Shown here: piece by piece, positions 1 through 7,693 of the stretch
How positions within the stretch are numbered: the first letter of the stretch is position 1
How the letters are laid out: each line of letters starts with the position of its first letter
NCBI RefSeq assembly: GCF_003815775.1
Contig: NZ_CP033926.1
Location: forward strand, 1,426,001 to 1,490,000
Origin: Chryseobacterium joostei
Lineage (GTDB): Bacteria > Bacteroidota > Bacteroidia > Flavobacteriales > Weeksellaceae
Direction of reading: 5' to 3'
DNA: 64,000 nt
Made by a program: the position numbers and the translations under genes
The notes under the pieces: generated by a model
What the model was told of the DNA's origin: nothing
Databases searched by the model: none
The model's input: only the letters and a program-made list of their open reading frames with translations

Positions 1-378
1 CGCATGGACACTTGATACATAACATTCCACAGACTAAATATTATTGAATAAAAAGCAAAGTTTTACTTCTGGAACATCATTATATGTTTTTAGAATCAAC
101 TATTCTGTCTGATAAATGTCTGCAGAGAAAATATCATTCCTATACAGAAGCTGTTCAATCTGAGACGCGGCTATTTCAATTACCATACATGAAAAATTCT
201 TTCTTTGAAAAATTTACCACAGAGATCAAATAAAAAGATTGTTATGGACGTCGGGAAGGTTTTCTCAACTATGAAAGAGCTATTTTACTATATAAAATTA
301 AGAACTGCGATTTGCTATAAAAAATATACCAATTAATTCTCTTTAATAGTATATTGTATCCCTAAAAACTATTTAATT
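1..378. other. Upstream region with no recognised gene
   Basis: No convincing gene is seen in this AT-rich stretch. A short open frame on the plus strand (about 84-233, some 49 residues) has no family I recognise. It could be the tail of a decayed gene or chance. The promoter of the transporter that starts at 379 should lie here, but no clean TANNTTTG box with a TTG partner was found close to its start. Confidence 0.4.
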
Positions 379-1674
379 ATGTCCGTTAAGCATAATTTTC
401 AAAACCAAAGCAAAAAAATCAAAAAATTTTTCGGACTACTAGGTCCTGGACTGACAACAGGGGCTGCTGATGATGACCCTTCGGGAATTGCTACATACTC
501 CCAGACCGGGGCTCAATTCGGTTATGGGCAGCTATGGACCGCACTCTATATGCTCCCATTTATGACTGCAGTACAGGAAGCCTGTGCAAGAATAGGAATG
601 GTTACCGGTAAAGGATTAACAGGAGTTATCAAAGAACATTATAGCAAAAAAATACTCTATAGTTCTGTAGGATTGGTTGTCATTGCTAATACAATTAATA
701 TAGGAGCGGATATCGGAGCCATGGCGGCGGCGGCACAATTAATTATTCCTGCTGATATTGTTGTACTAATGTTGTTTTTTACTGTTAGCATACTTACTTT
801 GGAGGTTTTCACAAGTTATCGCGTATATTCAAAAGTTCTCAAATGGCTGGCATTATCACTCCTTGCCTACCCTCTTACAGCTTTCATCATTGATCAGCCG
901 TGGAAAGAAATATTAAAAGCCTCTATGGTTCCTCATTTTGAATTTTCTTTCAATTTTCTGTTCATAATCACTGGTGTATTTGGGACGACGATTACGCCCT
1001 ATATGTTCTTTTGGCAAGCATCTCAAGAAGTGGAAGAAGAAAATAAAAGAGGTCTGATTCAAGATGGAAAACCCAGAATCGGGTGGCGTCATATTCATGC
1101 GATGAGAAAAGATAATAATATAGGCATGATTATCTCTGAATTTACTACATGGTGTATTATTTTGGTCGGAGGAACCGTTTTACACAGCGCTCATATAACA
1201 GATATTAATACTGCCGCTGATGCAGCAAAGGCTTTAGAACCTTTAGTTCAATCATTTCCAAATTCCGGATTGATATCAAAAATTATATTTGCAATTGGTA
1301 TCATTGGCTTGGGACTTCTTGCTGTTCCAGTTCTATCAGGATCAGCATCTTATGCAGTTTCGGAAGCTCTCAACTGGAATGCAAGTTTAGATCTTAAATT
1401 TACAAAAGCAAAAGGCTTTTATATGGTCATTATTATCTCTACACTTATTGGCCTGTGCATGAATTTTATTGGAATTAATCCAGTGAAAGCCCTTGTTTAC
1501 ACAGCAGTTCTCAATGGTGTAGCTGCCGTTCCCCTCTTATTTCTGATTATCCGGATATCTGCAAGTGAACATATTATGGGAGAATTCAAAAGCAGGTGGC
1601 TGTCAAAAAGTTTATTATGGGCAACATTTTTCTTCATGGCTGCAGCATCAATTGCTATGTTTTTTACTATCTAA
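379..1674 (+). CDS. NRAMP-family divalent metal ion transporter
   Basis: A 431-residue inner-membrane protein with about eleven hydrophobic segments and the NRAMP (SLC11) fold signature. The first membrane segment carries the family's metal-site region, but as DPSG (residues 33-36) where classical MntH/NRAMP proteins have DPGN. The segment equivalent to TM6 (about residues 200-210) reads GTTITPYM, without the usual A-x-x-M metal-binding pair. By family knowledge such variants form a separate branch whose substrate may differ from Mn2+/Fe2+; Mg2+ is one known alternative in NRAMP relatives. The gene stands alone, and the next gene downstream is on the other strand. Family assignment is firm; substrate is inferred and unsure. 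Confidence 0.88.
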   Translation: MSVKHNFQNQSKKIKKFFGLLGPGLTTGAADDDPSGIATYSQTGAQFGYGQLWTALYMLPFMTAVQEACARIGMVTGKGLTGVIKEHYSKKILYSSVGLVVIANTINIGADIGAMAAAAQLIIPADIVVLMLFFTVSILTLEVFTSYRVYSKVLKWLALSLLAYPLTAFIIDQPWKEILKASMVPHFEFSFNFLFIITGVFGTTITPYMFFWQASQEVEEENKRGLIQDGKPRIGWRHIHAMRKDNNIGMIISEFTTWCIILVGGTVLHSAHITDINTAADAAKALEPLVQSFPNSGLISKIIFAIGIIGLGLLAVPVLSGSASYAVSEALNWNASLDLKFTKAKGFYMVIIISTLIGLCMNFIGINPVKALVYTAVLNGVAAVPLLFLIIRISASEHIMGEFKSRWLSKSLLWATFFFMAAASIAMFFTI

Positions 1675-1776
1675 ATAAATCAGTAAATACTTCAGCAAAT
1701 GCTAAAGAATGAAACAGCTAATATTGACCATTTTTGTATAATTTGATACTAAATTTACATCTGCAAGATCTGAGTA

Positions 1777-2190
1777 TCATATTGAGTTATATCTTTTTTG
1801 AGATTTGATTAATTGAGAAACTGTTAGAATTCCAAATAACATAACTACAATGTAAGCAGCATAGGAAACAATTTCGCCTTGTCTACCATTTTCTTTAGAA
1901 ACTACTTCAACAAATAATCCTGTGTTATCCTTATAACCCAGCATCCAATGTAATGAGTTCCATGCAAAATGTAACCCTGTAGACAAGGCTATATTTCCAG
2001 TCTTTAATGAAGCAATACCCAAAAGTACAGCTCCTAATCCGGCTCCTAATATTGAGTTTTTTAATGTTGAACCACCAATTATATGCTCTGCAATAAATAT
2101 TTCATTATTTCTTCATCCAAGGATAAAAGATACGCAAAGCCAACTAAAGATTTATTATTCCAAGGCTGATTGTTATTAATTTTTAAAGTT
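1777..2190 (-). pseudogene. Decayed CPBP-family (CAAX-type) intramembrane protease
   Basis: The readable C-terminal part (1777-2112) contains the third CPBP motif: a glycine-rich membrane segment followed by TGLHFAWNSLHW, where His and Asn are the usual active-site pair. A TGA at 2113-2115 interrupts the frame. Upstream, another frame reads LVGFAYLLSLDEEIM, which could be the remains of the EE-containing first motif, and then also stops. Motif 2 and the N-terminal membrane segments are missing. This fits a frameshifted, truncated relic better than a functional gene. CPBP proteins act in prenyl-protein processing, bacteriocin immunity or sigma/anti-sigma cleavage; none of that can be claimed here. 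Confidence 0.6.
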
Positions 2191-2223
2191 AAATTACATA
2201 ATCAAAAAGGAAAGGAAATTGTT

Positions 2224-2362
2224 GATATAAATGAAGCTTGTAACTCTTGTTTAATTTGGTTCAAACGAACCAAATCATCGATAAAAGTGTTTGAAGATAA
2301 TCCCGTCTTGGTCACCAAAAGCCAAATGGCGCCAACTTAAGACAGTTGGCGTCATTTTTTAT
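2224..2362 (+). repeat. Intergenic repeat element, copy A, with terminator-like hairpin
   Basis: One of at least six related plus-strand elements in the window. It carries the shared core AAATCATCGATAAAAG, then GTGTTTGAAGATA, then CCGTCTTGGTCAC. It ends in an 11-bp stem (2327-2337 pairing with 2344-2354, one G-U pair, six-base loop) followed by six T. The upstream half (2224-2270) also matches copy D at 48.4 kb. The hairpin tail and the flank AATAAGGCAGATTA match copy F near 9.0 kb. No plus-strand gene lies directly upstream, so this is not simply the terminator of an annotated gene. Confidence 0.7.
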
Positions 2363-2397
2363 TACTTTGATAACAGAATAAGGCAGATTAATGTTTT

Positions 2398-3543
2398 TTA
2401 AAGTGTTTTAGACTCCAATGGAACCCAACCTTCTAATGCTTCAAATATTGTCATCATTTTCAAGGGAATTTTTTTGTCTTCCACCGTATCAAGTTTAAGG
2501 TTTGAAACAATTTTTTCTTCTTCCCCACTTTCAACCAATTCCATCCAATCCGGATTGATAACCAAGGTTCTGCCTATTGCCACCATAGAAACACCATATT
2601 CTAAAACCTGATTTGCCATTGCAGGTGTTGTAATACCTCCGGCAACAAGAACAGGAACTCTGTTGTTTACATAATTGTTGAGTACAACTGATATTGGCTC
2701 ATCTGAAAATTCTGAATCAATTGGTTTTTGATTGACAGCATCCAGCAAAGAGAAATGTAGATAATCAATCTTTTCTTCAATCAACTTATCAATTAAAATG
2801 AAAGTATCTTGAAGTCCATAGGTTTGTTGAGGTATTTCTTCAGGCGAGATTCTGTAACCAATTAAGAACGGACGATCAACATATTCTAAAACTACTTTTT
2901 TAACTTCTCGAACAATTTCAAGGCTAAGTCTCAAACGATTTTCAAGAGAACCTCCCCATTGGTCATTTCTTTTATTGAAAAAAGGGGATATGAAATTCTG
3001 AAGTAAAAACCCGTGAGCTCCGTGAATCTCAACACCATCAAAACCTGCTTCGATCGCTCTTTTGGTAGTTTCTCCAAATGCTTTGATGATCTCCAGAATC
3101 TCATTTTCATTCAATTCTTTCGGAAGATTTTCTTTATCAGAAAGCAGTATTGGCCCACTTGAAACAGCACTTGCACTTACCACTTCGCCATTGGGAATCA
3201 GACTAGGAATTGCTTTATTTCCTGCGTGAAACATCTGTAGAATTGCGGAAGCTCCACCACTTTGGGCTGCTTTGGCCAGCTTCTTCAGACTTGGAAGAAA
3301 AGTATCGTCGTATCCTGCAAATTCATTCGTAAAACCAATACCATTTGCTGTAACGTGGGTAGATCCTGTAATCACCAATCCTACCCCATTAACTCTTTTA
3401 TGATAGTATTCGACTTCTTCATTGGAAATGGTAAAATCTTCATTCGATGCCCAAGTGGTCATGGGTGCCATTACCAATCGATTTTTTAAACTAATTCCTT
3501 TGTCAAATGCTAAGGGAGAAAATAGCTTATTATATTTATTCAT
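2398..3543 (-). CDS. Old Yellow Enzyme family NADH:flavin oxidoreductase
   Basis: A 381-residue cytosolic FMN enzyme with the ene-reductase TIM barrel. The substrate-binding pair is visible as H174 and H177 in VEIHGAHGFLL, followed by the family signature FFNKRNDQWGGSLENR (FMN phosphate and barrel region), and the barrel starts with LFSPLAF. By family knowledge it would reduce activated C=C bonds or nitro/quinone-type electrophiles with NAD(P)H. It is the last gene of a minus-strand run: SDR, frameshifted ABM and a second OYE lie upstream with gaps of 18 to 40 bases. It resembles the YqiG-type branch more than YqjM, because the N-terminal SPMCMY motif of YqjM is absent. The true substrate is unknown. 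Confidence 0.9.
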   Translation of the reverse strand: MNKYNKLFSPLAFDKGISLKNRLVMAPMTTWASNEDFTISNEEVEYYHKRVNGVGLVITGSTHVTANGIGFTNEFAGYDDTFLPSLKKLAKAAQSGGASAILQMFHAGNKAIPSLIPNGEVVSASAVSSGPILLSDKENLPKELNENEILEIIKAFGETTKRAIEAGFDGVEIHGAHGFLLQNFISPFFNKRNDQWGGSLENRLRLSLEIVREVKKVVLEYVDRPFLIGYRISPEEIPQQTYGLQDTFILIDKLIEEKIDYLHFSLLDAVNQKPIDSEFSDEPISVVLNNYVNNRVPVLVAGGITTPAMANQVLEYGVSMVAIGRTLVINPDWMELVESGEEEKIVSNLKLDTVEDKKIPLKMMTIFEALEGWVPLESKTL

Positions 3544-3571
3544 TACTTAAAAATTCTTTTTTTATTAAATA

Positions 3572-4315
3572 TTACCAGTCTTGCAAAGTTGGGCTGATAA
3601 CAATATCATTCACGTTGACATTATCAGGTTGATCAAATGCAAATAACACAGCATTAGCAATGTCTTCAGGTTCAATAGCCTGCTTGTTCAGCTCTGCCGC
3701 GATTTCCGCCCCTTCCTTATTGGTCACTTTATCTGCCCATCCAGTGTTAATCACTCCCGGACTTATCAAGCTTATCTTAATTCCTTTATGAACAGAAACT
3801 TCTTTTCTTAAACTTTCGGTAATTGCCCGAACGAAAAATTTAGTCCCGTGATAGATACCTGCACCGACGTCGATATTGATTCCTGCCACAGAGCCCATAT
3901 TGACAATATGACCGGATTTCTGCTCCAACATTTTAGGAAGAACTGCTGCAATTGCATTCAGATAACCTTTGATATTGGTATCAATCATTGCATTCCACTC
4001 ATCAATCGCGACGTCTTTCCATTGTGAAAATAACATCAGACCAGCATTGTTAACCAAGTTATCTATCCTTCCAAATTTCTCAATGGCAAAATCAACCATC
4101 GTTTTCATTTGCTCAATATCTGTTACATCGGCAACAAAGATCTCAGCTTTACCCCCTCCATCTTGAATCTGTTGTTTAACTTTCCCTATTTTATCATCAG
4201 CTCTGGATACCAAAACAATACTGGTTCCGGCTTTGGCTAATTTTAATGCTGTTGCAGCACCAATTCCTGAAGATGCCCCAGTAATAATGGTGACTGACTC
4301 TTTTAATTTTTTCAT
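3572..4315 (-). CDS. Short-chain dehydrogenase/reductase (classical SDR)
   Basis: A 247-residue classical SDR. The nucleotide-binding motif TGASSGIG is at residues 12-19, NNAG at 89-92, and the catalytic residues Ser142, Tyr155 and Lys159 are all present (GSVAG... then YHGTK). An Arg after the second beta strand (VSRADD) suggests NADP(H) preference. It lies 28 bases upstream of the OYE gene and 40 bases downstream of the ABM pseudogene, so it is very likely in the same operon. Related SDRs are commonly annotated as YdfG-like oxidoreductases with broad hydroxy/keto substrates. Function as a detoxifying reductase is inferred from context only. Confidence 0.9.
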   Translation of the reverse strand: MKKLKESVTIITGASSGIGAATALKLAKAGTSIVLVSRADDKIGKVKQQIQDGGGKAEIFVADVTDIEQMKTMVDFAIEKFGRIDNLVNNAGLMLFSQWKDVAIDEWNAMIDTNIKGYLNAIAAVLPKMLEQKSGHIVNMGSVAGINIDVGAGIYHGTKFFVRAITESLRKEVSVHKGIKISLISPGVINTGWADKVTNKEGAEIAAELNKQAIEPEDIANAVLFAFDQPDNVNVNDIVISPTLQDW

Positions 4316-4355
4316 ATTTCTAAATTTTATAAACGATTATAAATTCGACTCAGAA

Positions 4356-4635
4356 TTATTTGGATCGATAAATAATCGGTTGCTCTTGTAATTTATCAAA
4401 TGATGCAAAAAACTCCTTTGAATATGATTGCTCATTATGGAGATCTAAGCCATCTACACTTTCCCATTTTTCATTAAGGATAAAAGTATTTTCATCATCA
4501 ATACTCTGGTGGACATCATATTCGATGCAGGCCTCTTCTTTCTTAGATAATTCCTGGAGACTGTATAGAAGGTCTTTTTATCTCTTGCACATGCTCAGGC
4601 TTTGCCTTTACGACAACGGTTAAATAAATATTCAT
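4356..4635 (-). pseudogene. Antibiotic-biosynthesis-type monooxygenase (ABM) gene with a +1 frameshift
   Basis: The frame starting at 4635 reads MNIYLTVVVKAKPEHVQEIK and then runs into a stop. The next frame continues DLLYSLQELSKKEEACIEY, then DVHQSIDDENTFILNEKWES, to a TAA at 4356. Both halves together form a complete ABM domain of about 93 residues (YgiN-like dimeric ferredoxin-like fold, cofactor-free quinol or heme-related oxygenases). The 280-base length is one base more than 93 codons. The break falls in a run of five A on the coding strand that would be in frame with four. It sits 18 bases after the YqjM-like gene in the operon. It is either a recent mutation or a sequencing error. Confidence 0.82.
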
Positions 4636-4653
4636 AAAATTTGTTTTTTGATG

Positions 4654-5724
4654 TTAAAAGGCAAGCTCGTAAGGTTTCGGAACAGGAACTTCCGAACGAA
4701 GCTGTTTTGCAGCGTCTAAAGGAAAATAAGGATTTCGTAAAAGTTCTCGACCTATGAAAATAAGATCAGCATCTCCATTGGTCAAGATCGTTTCGGCTTG
4801 ATGTGCGCTGGTTATCATACCGACTGTTCCCACTAATAATTGGTTTTTCAACTCACGTTTAATCTTACTTGCAAATGGTAATTGATAACCTGAGCCTACT
4901 GTAATTTTAGCATTCGGAACGGTGCCTCCGGAAGAAACATCAACAATGTCAATTCCCTTCCCTGCTAATTTTTTGCTTAACCAAACTGAATCATCAATGT
5001 TCCAGCCATCTTCCATCCAGTCTGTAGCCGAAATACGAACAGCAATTGGAAGTTCAGAAGGCCATACTGCTTTTACTTTATCTATGATTTCAAATAAAAA
5101 TCTTGTTCTGTTTTCAATACTTCCGCCATAGTGATCGGTTCTTTTGTTTGGAATGGGCGATAAAAACTCATTGATCAGATAACCGTGCGCACTGTGAATT
5201 TCGACCATTTCAAAACCAGCCTTTAACGCTCTCGCGGCAGCATCCGCAAAGGCTTGTTGAAGTTCTTCAATATCTTCCAAAGTCATTTCGCGGGGTGTTT
5301 GCATTGTTGGAGAAAATGCAATAGCAGAAGGTGCAATCACTTCCCACCCATTTTCTTCATCGGGCATTAACGGGCTGCTCTCACGTCCTGAAGTCCACGT
5401 ACTTCCTTTTCTACCGGCATGCGCCAATTGAATTGCAGGAACAGATCCGGTACTTTTTATAAATGACGTGATCTTGGTAAGCATTTCAATATGTTCGTCT
5501 TTCCAGATTCCCAAATCTCCAACACCAATACGTCCGTCAGCTCTAATAGCTGTTGCTTCCAGCATTACTGCACCTGCGCCTCCCATTGCTCTCGAACCAT
5601 AATGAATCAAGTGCCAATCACTTGTAAAGCCATCTTCGGCCATGTACATACACATTGGAGAAGTGATAATCCTATTTCTAAACGTAACTGATTTAACCGC
5701 TAACGGACTGAATAATTTTGACAT
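4654..5724 (-). CDS. namA: NADPH dehydrogenase, YqjM/NamA-type Old Yellow Enzyme
   Basis: The start chosen is the ATG at 5724 (356 residues). An in-frame upstream start at 5763 adds 13 residues that do not resemble the family. The protein shows the YqjM hallmarks: SPMCMY near residue 22 (the Cys that tunes FMN and the Tyr that contacts substrate), QLAHAGRKGST around residue 99, and the His pair H177/H180 in EIHSAHGYLINEF, followed by PNKRTDHYGGS. These FMN enzymes reduce alpha,beta-unsaturated carbonyls, nitro compounds and quinones with NADPH. In this operon it pairs with a second, different OYE, supporting an electrophile or oxidative-stress role. Confidence in family is high; the physiological substrate is unknown. 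Confidence 0.9.
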   Translation of the reverse strand: MSKLFSPLAVKSVTFRNRIITSPMCMYMAEDGFTSDWHLIHYGSRAMGGAGAVMLEATAIRADGRIGVGDLGIWKDEHIEMLTKITSFIKSTGSVPAIQLAHAGRKGSTWTSGRESSPLMPDEENGWEVIAPSAIAFSPTMQTPREMTLEDIEELQQAFADAAARALKAGFEMVEIHSAHGYLINEFLSPIPNKRTDHYGGSIENRTRFLFEIIDKVKAVWPSELPIAVRISATDWMEDGWNIDDSVWLSKKLAGKGIDIVDVSSGGTVPNAKITVGSGYQLPFASKIKRELKNQLLVGTVGMITSAHQAETILTNGDADLIFIGRELLRNPYFPLDAAKQLRSEVPVPKPYELAF

Positions 5725-5802
5725 TTTATTTTTTTTGACACAAAAGTTCCCACTGGAAGCCATATGAAGCTCCCAGTAAAACTTTTACAGAATGATTTTT
5801 AA

Positions 5803-6189
5803 TTATTTATCGTAGAGATGAAAAAGTTTTGCAACAACTTTCCAAGCTCCATCAATTTTGATCAATGAATGGAAATCTGTAAAATTTTCATCGGCAGCAT
5901 CATGTTCCATTTCGATACGAACAACTGCTGTAGTGGGTGTTTTGTGTAAAACCGTAAGATTGGTTTTGATATTGGGCGCCGCGCCAAATTTCTCCACATA
6001 GGTGTACAGATTATCTATACTTCCTTGCGACAGATCACTTCCTAAATGACCATACATGATCGCATCCTTGTGAAAGGTCTTTTTTAATTCTGCTACGTTT
6101 CCTGTTTTTAATCCGTGAACATAGCCTTCCATTGCCGCTAAGACATCTTCATAATCCTGAACGGTGTTGATATTTTTATTTGCTGACAT
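5803..6189 (-). CDS. NTF2-fold protein, putative lumazine-binding-like
   Basis: A 128-residue cytosolic protein with the cone-like NTF2 pattern: an N-terminal helix pair (YEDVLAAMEGYVHGLKTGNV), a loop with FHKDAIMYGHLG, then strands ending in DGAWKVVAKLFHLYDK. This matches the group usually called Lumazine_bd_2 or SnoaL-like. No catalytic motif can be named with certainty. Its ATG at 6189 overlaps the stop codon of the preceding lipoprotein-like NTF2 gene, so the two are translationally coupled. The two proteins share the fold and look like paralogues, one cytosolic and one exported. A ligand-binding or small cyclase/isomerase role is possible, but nothing in the sequence decides it. Confidence 0.75.
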   Translation of the reverse strand: MSANKNINTVQDYEDVLAAMEGYVHGLKTGNVAELKKTFHKDAIMYGHLGSDLSQGSIDNLYTYVEKFGAAPNIKTNLTVLHKTPTTAVVRIEMEHDAADENFTDFHSLIKIDGAWKVVAKLFHLYDK

Positions 6190-6749
6190 TATTTTATGGT
6201 TTGATAAATTTTACTGATAATTTTCCAATCGTTACCGTCTTTTACCAGTGTAAACATATCGGCATATTTGTTGGCTCCAAACTGAGATTCGATTCTCACG
6301 ATTGCTACATCTCCCTCTGCATCTAAAGTTGTCAGTTTGTAATTTGCTTCCATTGGCTCTGCTGCGGAAAATCCGTCAAAAAGCACCTGTATTGGTACAC
6401 TTTTCAATGCTCCGGCTTCAGACCATGACATAGTTGCAGTCGATGCGAATGCCTGTTTAGCAATATTGCCATCGCCTTTTCTTCCTGCTTCCACATATAA
6501 ATCTATTGGCTTTAGGATAGCTTCTTTTTGTTCTTGATTGTTTTGCATAACTTCTGTTTTATTATTTTGATTGTTTTTACCTTGACATGAAATTAATAAT
6601 CCTCCAACGGTAAAGGCTGAGATAATTGCTACCGTTGGTATTGAAGAAAATATCATTTTCGATATTTTTCCGATGTTTTGCCTTAACCCATCTGGATTAG
6701 AATTTGCGGAACCAGAATTCATATTTTTTTGTTCTTGAATGTTTTTCAT
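6189..6749 (-). CDS. NTF2-fold lipoprotein, first gene of the redox operon
   Basis: A 186-residue protein with an N-terminal polar stretch, a hydrophobic segment and the lipobox LLISC (Cys55), then a NTF2/lumazine-binding-like domain from about residue 75 to the end. The 30-residue tail before the hydrophobic segment is long for a lipoprotein signal. An internal ATG at 6656 (Met32) would give a standard signal peptide, so the true start is uncertain. It heads the minus-strand operon that continues with the cytosolic NTF2 protein, YqjM, ABM, SDR and OYE. Upstream lie a TACCTTTG -7 box, a direct-repeat operator shared with araC, and a TetR-like palindrome in the leader. Function is unknown. Confidence 0.72.
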   Translation of the reverse strand: MKNIQEQKNMNSGSANSNPDGLRQNIGKISKMIFSSIPTVAIISAFTVGGLLISCQGKNNQNNKTEVMQNNQEQKEAILKPIDLYVEAGRKGDGNIAKQAFASTATMSWSEAGALKSVPIQVLFDGFSAAEPMEANYKLTTLDAEGDVAIVRIESQFGANKYADMFTLVKDGNDWKIISKIYQTIK

Positions 6750-6797
6750 AAATCATCTTGTTTACCCGAATGTTATAATTTTTATAAGCATATATTA

Positions 6798-6813
6798 CTG
6801 TCTTGTCAGACAG
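6798..6813. promoter_or_regulatory. Perfect 6-4-6 palindrome, TetR-type operator candidate
   Basis: CTGTCT-TGTC-AGACAG is a perfect inverted repeat. It sits about 18 to 33 bases downstream of the predicted transcription start of the 6749 operon, where a bound repressor would block elongation or initiation. The sequence resembles operators of TetR-family repressors, but no TetR gene is adjacent. Confidence 0.45.
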
Positions 6814-6837
6814 AATAATTAAGCTCTTTTTCTATAA

Positions 6838-6845
6838 CAAAGGTA
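6838..6845 (-). promoter_or_regulatory. -7 box TACCTTTG of the NTF2/OYE operon
   Basis: On the minus strand this matches the Bacteroidota -7 consensus TANNTTTG at every position. No TTG -33 box is present at the usual distance. Instead an AraC-like direct repeat begins 30 bases upstream, as expected for an activator-dependent promoter. Confidence 0.6.
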
Positions 6846-6870
6846 CGATGACGAAAATGTGACAGCTTTT

Positions 6871-6903
6871 CTAATTAGCTCAAATATTTTGACTAATTAG
6901 TCC
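6871..6903. promoter_or_regulatory. Direct-repeat operator, site 1 (candidate AraC-family binding site)
   Basis: Two plus-strand half-sites, TTAGCTC at 6875-6881 and TTAGTCC at 6897-6903, are 22 bp apart (two helical turns). The intervening sequence also matches site 2 upstream of the araC gene (8714-8742). The near edge is 30 bp from the -7 box at 6838-6845, the same distance as at site 2. Confidence 0.6.
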
Positions 6904-7034
6904 TTTTCAGAAGTGAAAAATTGAGCAGTATAATGTTGAAGTTTCTCCATTAATAAGATTCAAAAATTAATGGGAAAAGTGAAGATTAAGTAAGATAGGA
7001 AGACAATATATTCAGTTAATTGAATACAGCCTTT

Positions 7035-7670
7035 TTATCCAAGTTGATTAAGTGCTTCATCAATCGGTGTATTTCCATCATGCATCAAAATAACCTTACC
7101 AATTGTTGAATTATTTTCCAATACTGCGACAAGGGTATCAACAACATTAGCAATAGAATTAGTTCCCGGGCTAGTAACATTGGTCTCTATTTTTCCTGTT
7201 CCTTGCTCTTCTTTAAGTCCTCCGGGTTGCAAAATAGTATAATCGAGATCAGTTTGGGTTGTGAGGTAGCGATCAGCGTAATGTTTAGCAATATTATAAT
7301 CTGTAAGATCACTGAGGAAAGATTCATTCCAGCGTTCGGGTTGCAATGCAAAAACTGAGCTCAGCATAATATAACGTTTAACCCCAGCTTTTTCTGCGGC
7401 TTGCATGGTTTTAATTGCTCCATGTAAATCTATCAGTAAAAGATTTTTCCCACGCGATCCAGAAACAAAATAAACCGCATCAGCACCGCTCATACTTTCT
7501 GCAAGCATATCTACATCGCTGAGCAAATCAATATAAACCTGCTCAATATTATATGCGTTATTTGCTGAATTTGGATTTCTTGAGCCTGCCAAAACCTGAT
7601 GTTGAGTAGCTAGCTTATTTACTAAAAGAGATCCGACTCTACCATTTGCTCCAATAACCAATACTTTCAT
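7035..7670 (-). CDS. NAD(P)-binding SDR, NmrA/YwnB-like
   Basis: A 211-residue atypical SDR with the N-terminal Rossmann motif GANGRVG (residues 7-13). An Arg follows the second strand (LAGSRNP), which suggests NADP(H). The central stretch ADAVYFVSGSRGKNLL and the late YTILQPGGLKEEQGTGKI are typical of small NmrA-like/YwnB proteins, which often act as quinone reductase-like enzymes or redox sensors. The classical YxxxK is replaced by the SDR-atypical pattern of this group. It lies 23 bases downstream of the AraC regulator on the same strand and is probably co-transcribed with it, which makes it the likeliest direct target of that regulator. Confidence 0.85.
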   Translation of the reverse strand: MKVLVIGANGRVGSLLVNKLATQHQVLAGSRNPNSANNAYNIEQVYIDLLSDVDMLAESMSGADAVYFVSGSRGKNLLLIDLHGAIKTMQAAEKAGVKRYIMLSSVFALQPERWNESFLSDLTDYNIAKHYADRYLTTQTDLDYTILQPGGLKEEQGTGKIETNVTSPGTNSIANVVDTLVAVLENNSTIGKVILMHDGNTPIDEALNQLG

Positions 7671-7693
7671 ACATTTAATTTTAAAATGATTTG

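Noticed and set aside
84..233. Small open frame before the NRAMP gene
   Set aside because: No recognisable domain, no ribosome-binding or promoter evidence, and composition does not stand out. Kept only as a note in the region entry.
5803..6189. Link between the lumazine-binding-type name of the NTF2 proteins and the photolyase antenna lumazine
   Set aside because: The family label does not imply lumazine binding here, and the genes belong to a different operon with a different promoter.
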